DNA of 64,000 bases from an uncultured Saprospiraceae bacterium (GCA_937872385.1 CALMSO010000026.1:1-64000), one strand, 5' to 3'. Positions 1 through 9,759 are shown, counted from the first letter of the stretch. A program made the numbers and translations. The notes: generated from the sequence alone by a model not told the origin.

Positions 1-2
1 TG

Positions 3-77
3 AAAGGCAACGCAGGTGCTATTGGCATCTTCACGGGGCTGAGTTATGACCGAAAAACGACGGTTATCAGGCGATAA
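3..77 (+). CDS. Possible C-terminal end of a gene entering from the left edge
   Basis: Frame 3 is open from the window edge to a TAA at 75-77 and encodes about 24 residues ending in DRKTTVIRR. It would stop 72 bp before the dtd start. The piece is too short to recognise and could simply be non-coding sequence; the other two forward frames stop at once or by position 49. Confidence 0.2.
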   Translation, partial: KGNAGAIGIFTGLSYDRKTTVIRR

Positions 78-149
78 GGGGTAGCGTGTTTTTTTATCGT
101 TTCGCTTGCTTGGCGCATAAAATCTTCCGTTTTTTGCGAAAAAAGGACT

Positions 150-602
150 ATGCGAGCAGTAGTACAGCGCGTCAGCGAAGCTTCGGTTACAATTGAGGGT
201 ACAGTAGTTGCTTCTATTGGCGAGGGCTTGTTGATTTTGCTGGGCGTGGAAGACGCCGATGAGACAGAAGACATCGAATGGTTGAGCAAGAAAATCAGTC
301 AGTTGCGCATTTTTAATGATGCAGCAGGCGTAATGAACCGCTCGGTGGTGGAAGTAAGTGGAGCGATGTTGGTGGTGAGTCAGTTTACATTGCACGCCAG
401 CACCAAAAAGGGCAATCGCCCCTCCTACATACGCGCCTCGAAGCCTGAATATGCCATTCCGATGTACGAAAAGTTTGTGGCCACGCTGCGGTCGGTGTCG
501 GAATTAGAGGTAAAAACTGGCGAATTCGGCGCAGATATGAAAGTTCGGCTGCTCAATGACGGCCCGGTCACCATTATTATAGATACAAAACAAAAAGAGT
601 AG
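150..602 (+). CDS. dtd: D-aminoacyl-tRNA deacylase
   Basis: Hydrolyses D-amino acids (and glycine mischarged on tRNA-Ala) off tRNA, a cytoplasmic proofreading step before translation. The 150-residue length is the usual full length of the DTD family. It opens with MRAVVQRVSEASV, carries the active-site motif SQFTL at about residues 77-81, and has the cross-subunit Gly-cisPro motif (NDGPVT, G137-P138) that contacts the substrate in the dimer. An A/G-rich stretch (aaaagga, 142-148) just before the ATG may act as a ribosome binding site. It is followed by a separate gene with its own promoter-like site, so it is probably not cotranscribed with manC. Identification is secure. Confidence 0.97.
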   Translation: MRAVVQRVSEASVTIEGTVVASIGEGLLILLGVEDADETEDIEWLSKKISQLRIFNDAAGVMNRSVVEVSGAMLVVSQFTLHASTKKGNRPSYIRASKPEYAIPMYEKFVATLRSVSELEVKTGEFGADMKVRLLNDGPVTIIIDTKQKE

Positions 603-651
603 TCGGGCCCCCTTGGCTGGGCAGGTTTCATCATTTTTGGCTGAAAATGCC

Positions 652-659
652 TACCTTTG
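652..659 (+). promoter_or_regulatory. Bacteroidota -7 promoter element upstream of manC
   Basis: TACCTTTG matches the Bacteroidota sigma-A -7 consensus TAnnTTTG, 62 bp before the manC start. A TTG is nearby at 637-639, but the spacing (12 bp) is shorter than the usual 19-21, so only the -7 half is convincing. Confidence 0.5.
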
Positions 660-720
660 CGTACAGCCTTTGGCGAAAGCCAAGTAAGGTTGCACATTTC
701 ATCAAGACACCATTATAATT

Positions 721-1809
721 ATGTCATCCCAAAATAACGATTACGTAGCCATCATGGCCGGAGGAGTCGGTAGCCGCTTTTGGCCCGCCAGCCGCACCCA
801 AAACCCCAAGCAATTTCTCGATATACTCGGCGTTGGAAAGTCTTTATTGCAGCTTACGTTTGAGCGATTTCTACAACTATGCCCGGCAGCGCATATTTTT
901 ATTGTAACCAATGCCGATTACCGCGAGTTAGTAAAAGCACAACTGCCCCAAATCACGGATAATCAAATCCTGTTAGAGCCTTCGCGCAACAATACCGCGC
1001 CCTGCATCGCCTGGACGGCCTTCAAATTGCACGCACTCAATCCCGATGCCAATCTGGTGGTAGCCCCTTCCGATCATATCATTCTTGACGAAAATACCTT
1101 CATCAGTACTCTCCGCCAAGGGCTGGACTTCACCGCCACGCACGATGCACTACTGACGCTGGGCATACGCCCTACGCGCCCCGACACGGGCTACGGCTAT
1201 ATCAAATTCATGCCAGCGGCAGTGGCCGAAGGCGTGCATCCAGTAGCACAATTCACCGAAAAACCCCCATTAGCGCAAGCGGAAGCCTTCGTCGCTTCGG
1301 GCAATTATCTCTGGAACGCAGGCATTTTTGTGTGGCGTACCAGTACCATTTTAGCTGCATTGCAAAAAAATGCTCCTGATATTCATAGCATTCTAGCACC
1401 GGGGCACAGTATGTATAATACCTCTGAAGAACAAGCATTTATCAACCAGCAATACCCTACGACGCCCAATATTTCAATTGATTTTGCCGTGATGGAAAAA
1501 GCCGAAAACGTTTACACTATGCCTTCCAGCTTTGGCTGGTCCGATCTTGGTACTTGGGCCTCGCTGCACGCCGAATCGGAGAAGGACGCTGATGGCAACA
1601 CCGTGAATGCAGGCGAACTCATCAAAAGTGAGGTGAAAAATTGCCTCATTCAAAGCCCTAAAAACAAGCTTCTGGTAATCAAAGGATTAGAAAATTATAT
1701 CATTGTGGATGAACCAGATGCGCTGCTCATTTATCCGATGAACCAAGAACAGGAAGTGAAAAAAGTAACCGAATTGCTCAAAAAATCAGGAAAAGCGAAA
1801 TATTTATAA
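721..1809 (+). CDS. manC: Mannose-1-phosphate guanylyltransferase (GDP-mannose pyrophosphorylase)
   Basis: Makes GDP-mannose from mannose-1-phosphate and GTP, supplying mannose, fucose or rhamnose-type sugars to surface polysaccharide. The 362-residue protein has the nucleotidyltransferase signature GGVGSRFWPASR near residue 14 followed by NPKQF, the substrate motifs PSDH and FTEKP, and the sequence YLWNAGIFVW. It is the single-domain form: the C-terminal phosphomannose isomerase domain of the bifunctional ManC/AlgA type is absent, as is common in Bacteroidota. The next genes are a glycosyltransferase and a UDP-GlcNAc epimerase, which supports a polysaccharide role. The symbol is by family. 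Confidence 0.93.
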   Translation: MSSQNNDYVAIMAGGVGSRFWPASRTQNPKQFLDILGVGKSLLQLTFERFLQLCPAAHIFIVTNADYRELVKAQLPQITDNQILLEPSRNNTAPCIAWTAFKLHALNPDANLVVAPSDHIILDENTFISTLRQGLDFTATHDALLTLGIRPTRPDTGYGYIKFMPAAVAEGVHPVAQFTEKPPLAQAEAFVASGNYLWNAGIFVWRTSTILAALQKNAPDIHSILAPGHSMYNTSEEQAFINQQYPTTPNISIDFAVMEKAENVYTMPSSFGWSDLGTWASLHAESEKDADGNTVNAGELIKSEVKNCLIQSPKNKLLVIKGLENYIIVDEPDALLIYPMNQEQEVKKVTELLKKSGKAKYL

Positions 1810-2116
1810 TAAAATTTTGCCAGTCTGACAGAAGAATGGTAAATTGCAGCACATTTCGCAAAGAACTCTTTCACAAACCACACAGACTTGCCCGTAAGTC
1901 CGATTTTTTCGTCGGGTTTATCAGAAAGCTATTTCAGAATGATGTCATTTCATTATTTGAAAGACAGACATTCGTTGCACCTGAAGTTTCCCTTACAAAA
2001 CAAATTTTAGGAGAAAACTGCTGTTACAACAACATACTATGACTTTGCACGACCCAACAGACACGATGCAAGAGCTGCTGTGATGGCACTTTACGTTAAC
2101 GAAACCAAGTGCTTAC
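1810..2116. other. 307-bp gap between manC and the glycosyltransferase, no clear gene
   Basis: Two short forward reading frames occur here (68 residues from 1836, 68 residues from 2080), but neither resembles a known protein and the second lies mostly inside the next gene in another frame. No TAnnTTTG promoter or hairpin stands out. It may hold the promoter for the glycosyltransferase or remnants of a lost gene. Confidence 0.4.
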
Positions 2117-3310
2117 GTGAAAAAACAACTCAGGACTATCGCAATCACTGGAAACTACGCACGTTGGGTGTATCAGTTCCGCATCGGCTTACTCAGAAAG
2201 CTTCAGCAATCGGGCATCAAAGTGGTGGTTATTGCCGCACCAGATCGCTTCGAGCGCAAGTTTATCAAGGAAAAGTTTTTGTTTGAGCCAATCCGTATTA
2301 ATTTTTATGGTAATAATCCATTAGATGATGCTGCTTTATTGCAACAATTATATCATATCTATCGGAAACATGAAATAGATGCGGTTATTCATTACACCAT
2401 AAAACCCAATATTTACGGCGGTATGGCAGCCAAAATGCTGGGCATACCTTCTTATGCCGTCGTGACGGGCATGGGGCATGTGAGCAATCGGGCCAATGGT
2501 CTTATCTCTTGGGCGGGGCTGAAGCTTTACCGGCTGGCGCTACCGCTGCACCGTAAGGTAATGGTGCTCAATCAGCGCGACCAACGCGAGCTGCTGCAAA
2601 TGAAAATGGTGGAATCCCGAAAATTGATGTTGCTGCCAGGCGAAGGCGTGGATACCCATTTCTTTCAGCCACTGTCGGATAAAAAAATGCCGGAACACCC
2701 AAGTTTTCTGTTTTCTGGTCGCTTAATGGCTGATAAAGGCATCTTTGAATTTGTGCAAGCAGCCCGGGTCATTCGCCAGCGTCATCCGCAAGTACGCTTT
2801 CGCATTTTGGGTATGCTCGACCCCAAGGGCATTCATTCTATACCGATTCAAACCGTGAAACAATGGGTGAACGAAGGCGTTATCGAATATCTCGGTGAAA
2901 CGGTGGATGTGCGCCCCTTTTTAGCCAAAGCAGATTGTGTGGTGCTGCCCTCCTACTACCGTGAGGGTTTGTCGCGTATATTAATGGAGGCGGCCAGCAT
3001 GGAAACACCCATTATCACTACCGATCAAGCTGGCTGCCGCGAAGTAGTGGACGATGGTCGCACAGGATTTCTGTGCCGCCCGCAAGATGTGGCGCATTTA
3101 GTAGCTAAAATGGAAGCGTTCATTCATTTAGACAAAATAGACCGCCTTATCATGGGCAAAAATGCGCGCATGAAAATGGAACGCCAGTACGACGAATCCA
3201 TCATTATACAACAATATTTGGACTTACTTCAGGAAGATTTTCTATTGCCAGGCGTACCAACACCGGTTGTGGTCAAAATGCCGCTCATGGCCAATGTTGC
3301 TGTGCTTTAA
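2117..3310 (+). CDS. Glycosyltransferase family 4 protein
   Basis: Retaining GT-B fold glycosyltransferase that probably adds a sugar to a lipid-linked oligosaccharide at the cytoplasmic membrane. The 397-residue protein has an N-terminal acceptor domain (ITGNYARWVYQFR, then HYTIKPNIYGGMAAK) and a C-terminal donor domain with FSGRLMADKGI at about residue 194 and the E-x7-E type motif in SYYREGLSRILMEAAS, followed by DQAGCREVV. The N-terminal half resembles PglA-type transferases that act on undecaprenyl-diphospho-sugars (family-level inference). The start codon is GTG; a TGA lies upstream in frame with no ATG between, so GTG is favoured. Its 3' end overlaps the convergent epimerase gene by 26 bp. 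Confidence 0.9.
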   Translation: MKKQLRTIAITGNYARWVYQFRIGLLRKLQQSGIKVVVIAAPDRFERKFIKEKFLFEPIRINFYGNNPLDDAALLQQLYHIYRKHEIDAVIHYTIKPNIYGGMAAKMLGIPSYAVVTGMGHVSNRANGLISWAGLKLYRLALPLHRKVMVLNQRDQRELLQMKMVESRKLMLLPGEGVDTHFFQPLSDKKMPEHPSFLFSGRLMADKGIFEFVQAARVIRQRHPQVRFRILGMLDPKGIHSIPIQTVKQWVNEGVIEYLGETVDVRPFLAKADCVVLPSYYREGLSRILMEAASMETPIITTDQAGCREVVDDGRTGFLCRPQDVAHLVAKMEAFIHLDKIDRLIMGKNARMKMERQYDESIIIQQYLDLLQEDFLLPGVPTPVVVKMPLMANVAVL

Positions 3311-4415
3311 TCTGTTCAGCGATACGCTGTGCCGCAGCACCGTCGCCAAAAGGATTGTGTAAAGCAGAAGGTGTAAAAGACCTTTCCAAGCACTGCACAG
3401 CCGCCATAACAATGGCCGTACTTTCAATACTCACCTCACGGACGATGCCCGCCGCCTGCGCTTCGGTGCGCTCGGTGTGCGTGCGCAATACAATCACCTG
3501 TTTGCCGAGGCTTGGCGCTTCTTCCTGAATGCCGCCACTGTCGGTCAAAATCAAATCGCAGCTTTGCATAGCCCATACAAAAGCTTCGTAAGGCAAAGCT
3601 TCAACGAGCAATAATCCGGGCTGATCTGCTGCCAGTGCATGCGCCCAGGTTTGTACTGCCGGATTGGCGTGCAAAGGCCACAACACAAAACAATTCGCTT
3701 TTTGCAAAACCGTCCTGATGGCTTCGCCTATCGCTTGTTGATGGTCGCGCAGGTTTTCGCGGCGGTGTAGGGTAAGTACAATCATTTTGGCGTATCGCTG
3801 CCGAAATGTATCCAACTTTTCCTGCAAGGCAAGCACAGCAGGTGGTGGTGCTAAGGCTATTTTTTGCAGGGTGTAATGCAAGGCGTCCACTACGGTATTG
3901 CCCACTACGCAGATTTGCTGGTCTGGAATGCTCTCCCGTAGCAAATTTTCCCGGGCCGCGGCCGTTGGTGCAAAGTGCAGATACGCCAGCCGCGTTATCA
4001 ACTGCCGATTGGCCTCTTCCGGAAACGGCGCAGCCATATCGCCCGTGCGTAGCCCAGCTTCGATATGCCCCACCGGTATCTGCTCATAAAAACCCGCCAG
4101 CGCACCCGCCAGCGCCGAGGTAGTATCGCCCTGCACTAATAACCATTCTGGCCGATAAGCTTTCAGTACGGCTGCTATATTTTGCAATAAATAAGCCGTC
4201 AGCGCCGACAAGGAAGCGCTGGACTCAATCGCATTTAGTTGATAATTAGGCTGAATATCAAAAAAATCCAATATCGGTTGTTTCAAACTGCGGTGCTGCC
4301 CCGTATCGCAAATGTGTACCTGCATACCCACAGCCCGAAGCGCCCTGAGCACCGGAGCCATTTTAATTGCTTCCGGGCGCGTACCGATGATGAGCAATAT
4401 CTTCTTCATATCCAT
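3285..4415 (-). CDS. wecB: UDP-N-acetylglucosamine 2-epimerase (non-hydrolysing)
   Basis: Interconverts UDP-GlcNAc and UDP-ManNAc, giving ManNAc or ManNAcA units for surface polysaccharide. The 376-residue protein has the family start LLIIGTRPEAIKMAPV, the conserved VQGDTTSALAGALAGFY, HIEAGLRTGD, and TDSGGIQEEAPSLGK, with VLTLHRREN in the middle. Length is standard. It runs convergently with the GT4 gene and the two coding ends overlap by 26 bp, so there is no room for a terminator between them. With manC and the glycosyltransferase it forms a small polysaccharide-precursor group. Confidence 0.95.
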   Translation of the reverse strand: MDMKKILLIIGTRPEAIKMAPVLRALRAVGMQVHICDTGQHRSLKQPILDFFDIQPNYQLNAIESSASLSALTAYLLQNIAAVLKAYRPEWLLVQGDTTSALAGALAGFYEQIPVGHIEAGLRTGDMAAPFPEEANRQLITRLAYLHFAPTAAARENLLRESIPDQQICVVGNTVVDALHYTLQKIALAPPPAVLALQEKLDTFRQRYAKMIVLTLHRRENLRDHQQAIGEAIRTVLQKANCFVLWPLHANPAVQTWAHALAADQPGLLLVEALPYEAFVWAMQSCDLILTDSGGIQEEAPSLGKQVIVLRTHTERTEAQAAGIVREVSIESTAIVMAAVQCLERSFTPSALHNPFGDGAAAQRIAEQIKAQQHWP

Positions 4416-4764
4416 TGTTGAATTACCCTAATGCCATTTACGGTTTACAAAAGCTGATTTTTACTTTTGTAAAACGTTGAAAAACAAAAACTTGGGCGCA
4501 AGCAGACCCGTCATTTTCTTGCAATAAACGGATTATCACTGCCGCTCGCCGCTCACCGAATCACTTTTAAAAGAGTATCACTCTCTAAAGTCCTTTGCAT
4601 TACAATTTATTGCTCGGTCATTCTTTTTATGGTAAAACATCTACGTCTTTTCAATTGATTATCAAGGCTTTTTTGCAAAAATTTAGCCGTTAATTTTTAC
4701 TTGAACAAAAATTACGCTATTTTTAAGCGCTAACAATGAAACCGGTTTAAAAAAAGCAAATCTA
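4416..4764. promoter_or_regulatory. Divergent AT-rich intergenic region (wecB / GNAT gene)
   Basis: This 349-bp region separates divergent genes and must hold promoters for both. A forward TACTTTTG (-7-like) is at 4462-4469, nearly 300 bp before the GNAT start, so it would give a long leader. I see no hairpin or RNA gene. Confidence 0.35.
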
Positions 4765-5226
4765 ATGAGCCACGAGACGACCCTCTACGACGCTTTCACC
4801 GGGATGAATACCGCTGAAAAAAGTGCAGTGATTCATTTTCTGTGCGAGCACACCGAGGACGCTGAGCAGCAGAGCGTGCGCGAGGCAGTGGAGTATGCCA
4901 TCAAGCACAAACCCTCTTTCGGCGGCTTCATTCTTACCGCCCATCAATGCCGGCAAATCATAGCGGCAGTGGTGGTCAATCGCACCGGCATGGAAGGCTA
5001 CAATCCGCACAATCTCTTTGTGTATGTCACCATTCACAAGGACTTTCGCCACGACGAAGCCATGATGCAGTACCTTTTGAAAAAAGCCATAGATCACGCT
5101 GATGGCGATATTGCGCTGCACGTACCGCCGGGGCACCCTGCCCTGAAATTGTATCGAAAAATGGGCTTTAAGTCCCAACTCCTTGAATTGCGCTTGCACA
5201 AATCTGCACCGCGAGCCATTGCCTAA
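4765..5226 (+). CDS. GNAT-family N-acetyltransferase-like protein
   Basis: The 153-residue cytoplasmic protein has the C-terminal half of a GNAT fold: VVVNRTGMEGYNPHNLFVYVTIHKDFR (beta4 region), LLKKAIDHADGDIALHV, then HPALKLYRKMGF, the typical last helix and strand of acetyltransferases. The classic acetyl-CoA loop (Q/R-x-x-G-x-G/A) is not obvious; the region reads KDFRHDEAMMQYLLKKA. Substrate unknown. The start was chosen at ATG 4765. It stands alone between a divergent gene and alkA about 100 bp downstream. Confidence 0.75.
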   Translation: MSHETTLYDAFTGMNTAEKSAVIHFLCEHTEDAEQQSVREAVEYAIKHKPSFGGFILTAHQCRQIIAAVVVNRTGMEGYNPHNLFVYVTIHKDFRHDEAMMQYLLKKAIDHADGDIALHVPPGHPALKLYRKMGFKSQLLELRLHKSAPRAIA

Positions 5227-5330
5227 ACGAGGCCCAAACAAATTCAGGCAAATAAGCATCCCTTGAACATTTTTTCAAACAAATCATTGGTGTTGCAAAA
5301 CAAATTCGTTTTTATTGCTATCTTGCTGCC

Positions 5331-5933
5331 ATGATAGCACCGAAAATTATTGCCCATTTGTCAAAAGATGAACGCCTCGCTGCCGTCATCCAGGCACATA
5401 CCATGCTCGAATGGGGTGTGGCCGGAGATGTATATAGCGATTTGCTCGGTTCCATCATTTCCCAACAAATTTCCGTCAAGGCGGCCGCCACCATTCAAGA
5501 GCGCTTTCTCGGCCTCTTTACCGATGGCTACCCTCACGCCGACCAACTATTGGCATTCGACGAAACAGCACTGCGTACCGCCGGCCTCTCGCGCCAGAAG
5601 GCGGGCTATATGCACAATATTGCGCGCTTTTTTCAGGAGGAAAATTTATTGAACTACGACTGGGCGCCGCATAGCGATGAGGAAATTATTCGCTGGCTTA
5701 CGCAAATAAAAGGCGTCGGACGCTGGACAGTGGAAATGATCCTCATGTTTACCCTCCAGCGCCCGGATGTTTTCCCTTTGGACGACCTTGGCATTCGCAA
5801 TGCTATGATTAAAATCTACGATATAGAAGCCACCGGCAAAGCCTTGAGACAGCATTTGCTCGACACTGCCGAACCCTGGCGCCCCTATCGTACTTATGCC
5901 TGCCGCTATCTCTGGCGCTGGAAAGACGCCTGA
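5331..5933 (+). CDS. alkA: DNA-3-methyladenine glycosylase II (HhH-GPD)
   Basis: Removes alkylated purines from DNA, starting base excision repair. The 200-residue protein is the short HhH-GPD form without the N-terminal domain of E. coli AlkA. It has SIISQQISVKAA at residues 41-52, the helix-hairpin-helix LTQIKGVGRWTVEM at about 123-136, and the catalytic aspartate in FPLDDLGIR (about D152). No lysine sits at the bifunctional-lyase position, so a monofunctional glycosylase is expected. No Fe-S cysteine cluster is present. It runs convergently with the M36 peptidase gene, 8 bp apart. Confidence 0.92.
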   Translation: MIAPKIIAHLSKDERLAAVIQAHTMLEWGVAGDVYSDLLGSIISQQISVKAAATIQERFLGLFTDGYPHADQLLAFDETALRTAGLSRQKAGYMHNIARFFQEENLLNYDWAPHSDEEIIRWLTQIKGVGRWTVEMILMFTLQRPDVFPLDDLGIRNAMIKIYDIEATGKALRQHLLDTAEPWRPYRTYACRYLWRWKDA

Positions 5934-5941
5934 GCAAAGGG

Positions 5942-8900
5942 CTACCGCACAATGATTTTTTCAGTCACTACGGTTTGCTCCGTTTTTAATTCTATCAGAT
6001 AAAAACCTTTTGCTAAGCGGCTGAGGTCTATAGGTATCAACTGGCTTTCGCCAAATAGACTCACTTGTTGGCGTTGCAGCAATCGCCCGTCGGCACCAAA
6101 AATGCTGATGGTAGCTGGGCCGGGTTGCTCTACACTAACCGACAGATTGGTCACTTCGCTCGCCGGATTGGGATAAACCTGCAAGCTGGCCGGGCGCAGC
6201 GCTAAGTCCTCCGTGGAGGTCAGTACTCCCGATTCTACAATGGTGCCGCCTTCCGGTACGGCCGCACAAGCCTGATCGCCTTGATTAGATGTAACACAGA
6301 CCGCCGATTGGTAATTGCGCATATCCATGAGTTCTACATCATCTACAAACCAGCCGATGCCCTGATTGGGGCGTTCATTTTGTTCTTCGAGCGAAGCAAA
6401 GCGAAAGCGCAAGCGAATTTCCTGCCCGACATAATCGCTCAGATCCACATAAGAATCCAAAAAACGGCGACTCTGGCCAGTGTATGCGCGCAGTCCCGAT
6501 GCCCTGAAAGTAGCCGGGCTGATGCGGCCATAGTAGCCATTGCGGAAAAAGCGCTGGTCGGCGGTCGTCCAGGTTTGTCCATTATCATTGGAAATTTCCA
6601 CGATGCCCCCGTCGCGCCCTGGGTCGGTATCGTAAAAGTGGAAAAAGCGCAGCACCGGCTGGGTGCCAATTACCCGTAGCGGCTCCGTCAATTGAATAGC
6701 GTGGTCGTTAACACGAGCCGTATTGGGAATAAACAGAGAAGAAGTACCGCTATTGGCGCGCTGATTGGTAATGTCCCACAAATCTGTACCGATGATAACT
6801 TCATCAAGCCAATTGTCAATACCGTTTTCCATATCATCGAGAAAAAGCTGGATGGAGAAGTTGTCGGTAGGGCTGCTTGCTTTGTAGGAAAGCGTCCGTA
6901 CCTCGCCCGGAGCTAAGCTGCCTACATCAAAGCGCACCGTATTGCCCTCCACCGTAGGCGTAATGCCGCCGGCAGCCGATTCGCCGATAAAGCTGAGGCC
7001 CGCTGGCAGTTCGTCTCGCACCACCACGCCGCTCACCGCTTGCTCTTTGTGGTTGGTCACCGTTATTTTGTAAGTAATTTCGTCTCCGGCTTCGATAGTT
7101 GGAGTAGCTTCTTTGGCAATTTTCAACTCCCGTACACATTCCGGCAAGGTAGCAAAACCCGCGCGCCCGTCGTAAGCATTGAAAGCCGTACCTTGATCGG
7201 CATCAAAACCCAACCCCCGGCGTGCAAAAATTTCCCAAAGCAAACATTCATTAGCACCGCCATTGTTAATCAAATCTGCGGCGATAATGGCGTCGCGCCC
7301 ATCGAGATAGCCCGGATTGCAAGATTGCAGTTTCATGCCGTCCATAGCCAATTGAATGGCCATATTGCTACCGGCAGTGCGGTTGTTGGGGTTGGCATCC
7401 CAGCCATACAAGTCCGAAAAAGTCCAGTACATATCCCAAAGCACTCCGGCCCAAACCTCACCCACTCCATGCGGAATGGACGCGCCAATAATGTCGTTGT
7501 AAGTCTGCCCGTTTTGATTCATATCAGCAGAGTAAGGCAGCCGCCGAATGCCTCGTGCCGAGGGGTCGAGATTGAAAACATAGGTGCCGATGCCTTTGGT
7601 GCGCTCCTCAGCCGCGGGTGCTTGCACCGTTGTGACCAACGTGAAAAAGTCGCTCCAGCCCTCGCCCATTTGTTCTTCGTTGACTAAGCAGGAATTGACC
7701 TCCGGCCCGCCTGTCAATCGAATGGAAATACCGTGGCCGTACTCGTGTGCTACAATGCCATTGTCAATAGTAGCATCCAAAGCAGATACAGCAATGGGTT
7801 TGGGCAATTGTAAAACAACTTCCACCCCTTGGTCGAGGTTATCCCGAATCAGCTTGCAATGCGAGGATCGAATCAATACGGCCGGAATAGTGGGGTCGGG
7901 CAGGTTGCCTGGGTCAGCCATAGATAGCAGTGCATCTTCCGTATTACAAATAATAACGCCAATGGCTCCGGCCTGCTGTGCATTAAGTACCTTTTCCTTG
8001 AAGGTACACACGCCACGCTCTATGAGCGCTATCTTTCCGGCTAGCGCACCTGCGTTGGTAATAGTGCCGCAGCCAATATTCGGATTGGCATCATTGCTCC
8101 TGACGGCTACCACCTGCCCGCTTATCGGGTTGGGGGCCTGACGCAGACCAAACTGGGCGGTGCCCGTGCTGTACGTGCCAGCAATGCTGGCGGGTGACTG
8201 AATGACGAGTGGAATCGCCGTATTTACATCCCAAAGATGCATGCGCATCACGCCATTACCCCCATCGGCTGGCGTAGAAAAACTGGCGTTATTGCGTCGG
8301 GAATCGTCCTGTGCACGAGCAATCACATAATCGCCCGCATTGCCGCCGCGACCGTAGTTATTTTGTTGAAAATTGCCAGCGGCTTCATCAAAGCCAAACC
8401 GATAGGCAAAATCATGCATGAAATTCGTCATGTAAAAAAGCTGTACCACGGCAAATTGCTGGTTGTTCGTTTGCGTGGGCTCCAGCATCGGATTGAAAGT
8501 GAAATCAAAAATCAACTGTGGGCCGCCGTCCGGTTCCTGCCCATTGGATGCCCCCTGTGTGCCAGGTGCAGGTACAAAAGCGTGGGCATTATTGCCTTGT
8601 GTAATGGTGAACTCCGGGCCGGGCTGCCCGTTGGTGTCATGCCAGCCAAAAGGCGAAGCTAATGGATCCGCAGGATTGATCACGAGGGCTTGCGGACCAT
8701 GCACTGGGCTTTCTACCGGTGCGCCGAATACGCGGTACTGCGCCCCGTCCACCGGCATCATATTTTGTTGTAAAAGGGCCTGTGGCACTGGCTGAAAAGT
8801 ATGACTGGGAGTGCAGGCATCTGTATGGTGGTGCGGCGCATGGCTACCATCGGCATCGAAAGTGCAGTAAAGCGTCCAGTTGAAGCGATCGAGCAGGGTG

Positions 8901-9505
8901 CCATTGAGGGCGTCTATGCGTACATTCCAGTAATCTTCGGAGTCGAGCGGCTGAATGGTCAAATCCCAAGCTAAGCGCAGGCTGCCGTCTGGCATGGGCT
9001 GATACATAGGGCGCACCTCTATTGGCATCTGCGAAATGCTTTTGTCTTCAAAAACCCAAGCGCCGTTGTCTTTCTGCTGCGTGAAAATAGGCAGAGATGT
9101 GCCCGCCAATTGCAATTGCTCAGCGGCTTTTACGACTGCTTCCTTCGGCGATACCAAAGGCTCGGTGGCATTCACTTTTTCCGATAGCCCAGCGTGAAAC
9201 CGGCTATTGGCGAAAGCCACCCGCCCGTCGGCAGTAATGTGTACGCCCATGATGGCATTGTAAATAGGTACGTCGCGGTAGCGTTGCAGAAAGTAAATAT
9301 GCGTCACTTCATTGTGCCGGGTTTCGTATTGGCTATTCACCAACATATTGCCTACATCGGTTTTGTCTAATTGCCATTCTGCGCGTTGTTGCTCTACGTA
9401 GCGCAGCGCAATGTCGAGCGGGGTTTGTTTTTGTGCAAATAGCAAGGAGGAAAAGCACATAGCTATCAGCAGGAATAGCGACTTACGGGTATCACAGTTG
9501 ACCAT
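5942..9505 (-). CDS. Secreted M36 (fungalysin) metallopeptidase with type IX sorting tail
   Basis: Large exported zinc protease of 1187 residues. Order of domains: signal peptide (about 1-24, ending LLFAQ), FTP-type propeptide (about 40-200), M36 catalytic region with an inserted PA domain (about 450-560, KIALIERGVCTFKEKV), the zinc motif HEYGHG (H587, E588, H591) with a downstream glutamate in EEQMGEGWSDFF, a DUF11/CARDB-like domain (IAKEATPTIEAGDEITYKI), a jelly-roll-like region, and a C-terminal type IX sorting domain starting LQVYPNPASE and ending with KGFYLIELKTE...IIVR. Family knowledge: the sorting tail directs export by the type IX system, and the PorU sortase in this window would be expected to process it. 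Likely role is extracellular protein degradation. Confidence 0.95.
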   Translation of the reverse strand: MVNCDTRKSLFLLIAMCFSSLLFAQKQTPLDIALRYVEQQRAEWQLDKTDVGNMLVNSQYETRHNEVTHIYFLQRYRDVPIYNAIMGVHITADGRVAFANSRFHAGLSEKVNATEPLVSPKEAVVKAAEQLQLAGTSLPIFTQQKDNGAWVFEDKSISQMPIEVRPMYQPMPDGSLRLAWDLTIQPLDSEDYWNVRIDALNGTLLDRFNWTLYCTFDADGSHAPHHHTDACTPSHTFQPVPQALLQQNMMPVDGAQYRVFGAPVESPVHGPQALVINPADPLASPFGWHDTNGQPGPEFTITQGNNAHAFVPAPGTQGASNGQEPDGGPQLIFDFTFNPMLEPTQTNNQQFAVVQLFYMTNFMHDFAYRFGFDEAAGNFQQNNYGRGGNAGDYVIARAQDDSRRNNASFSTPADGGNGVMRMHLWDVNTAIPLVIQSPASIAGTYSTGTAQFGLRQAPNPISGQVVAVRSNDANPNIGCGTITNAGALAGKIALIERGVCTFKEKVLNAQQAGAIGVIICNTEDALLSMADPGNLPDPTIPAVLIRSSHCKLIRDNLDQGVEVVLQLPKPIAVSALDATIDNGIVAHEYGHGISIRLTGGPEVNSCLVNEEQMGEGWSDFFTLVTTVQAPAAEERTKGIGTYVFNLDPSARGIRRLPYSADMNQNGQTYNDIIGASIPHGVGEVWAGVLWDMYWTFSDLYGWDANPNNRTAGSNMAIQLAMDGMKLQSCNPGYLDGRDAIIAADLINNGGANECLLWEIFARRGLGFDADQGTAFNAYDGRAGFATLPECVRELKIAKEATPTIEAGDEITYKITVTNHKEQAVSGVVVRDELPAGLSFIGESAAGGITPTVEGNTVRFDVGSLAPGEVRTLSYKASSPTDNFSIQLFLDDMENGIDNWLDEVIIGTDLWDITNQRANSGTSSLFIPNTARVNDHAIQLTEPLRVIGTQPVLRFFHFYDTDPGRDGGIVEISNDNGQTWTTADQRFFRNGYYGRISPATFRASGLRAYTGQSRRFLDSYVDLSDYVGQEIRLRFRFASLEEQNERPNQGIGWFVDDVELMDMRNYQSAVCVTSNQGDQACAAVPEGGTIVESGVLTSTEDLALRPASLQVYPNPASEVTNLSVSVEQPGPATISIFGADGRLLQRQQVSLFGESQLIPIDLSRLAKGFYLIELKTEQTVVTEKIIVR

Positions 9506-9759
9506 TGTAATGTGTTTTGTATCGCCAGGCAGTGTGATAATGCACTTGGCAATAGTTGATTTTTTTTTTGTAAAAAACGCTGCAACAGCACATCGGAGCG
9601 CAAAACTTCATCATTTCCACGTCTTATCTGGAAGGATTTTTTCGCAAAAATGTTGTCAAAGTTATTTAAAAAAACGCAGCGGCGCAGGTGCCATTGGTTA
9701 TAAATTATACCCGCTACCCGACAAATAGTGTATTTTTACATTTTTGTAATCAAGACAAT

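Noticed and set aside
1836..2042. 68-residue frame after manC
   Set aside because: No family resemblance and no promoter or coupling; kept only as part of the described gap.
7040..7687. 215-residue forward frame
   Set aside because: Antisense shadow of the M36 peptidase gene.
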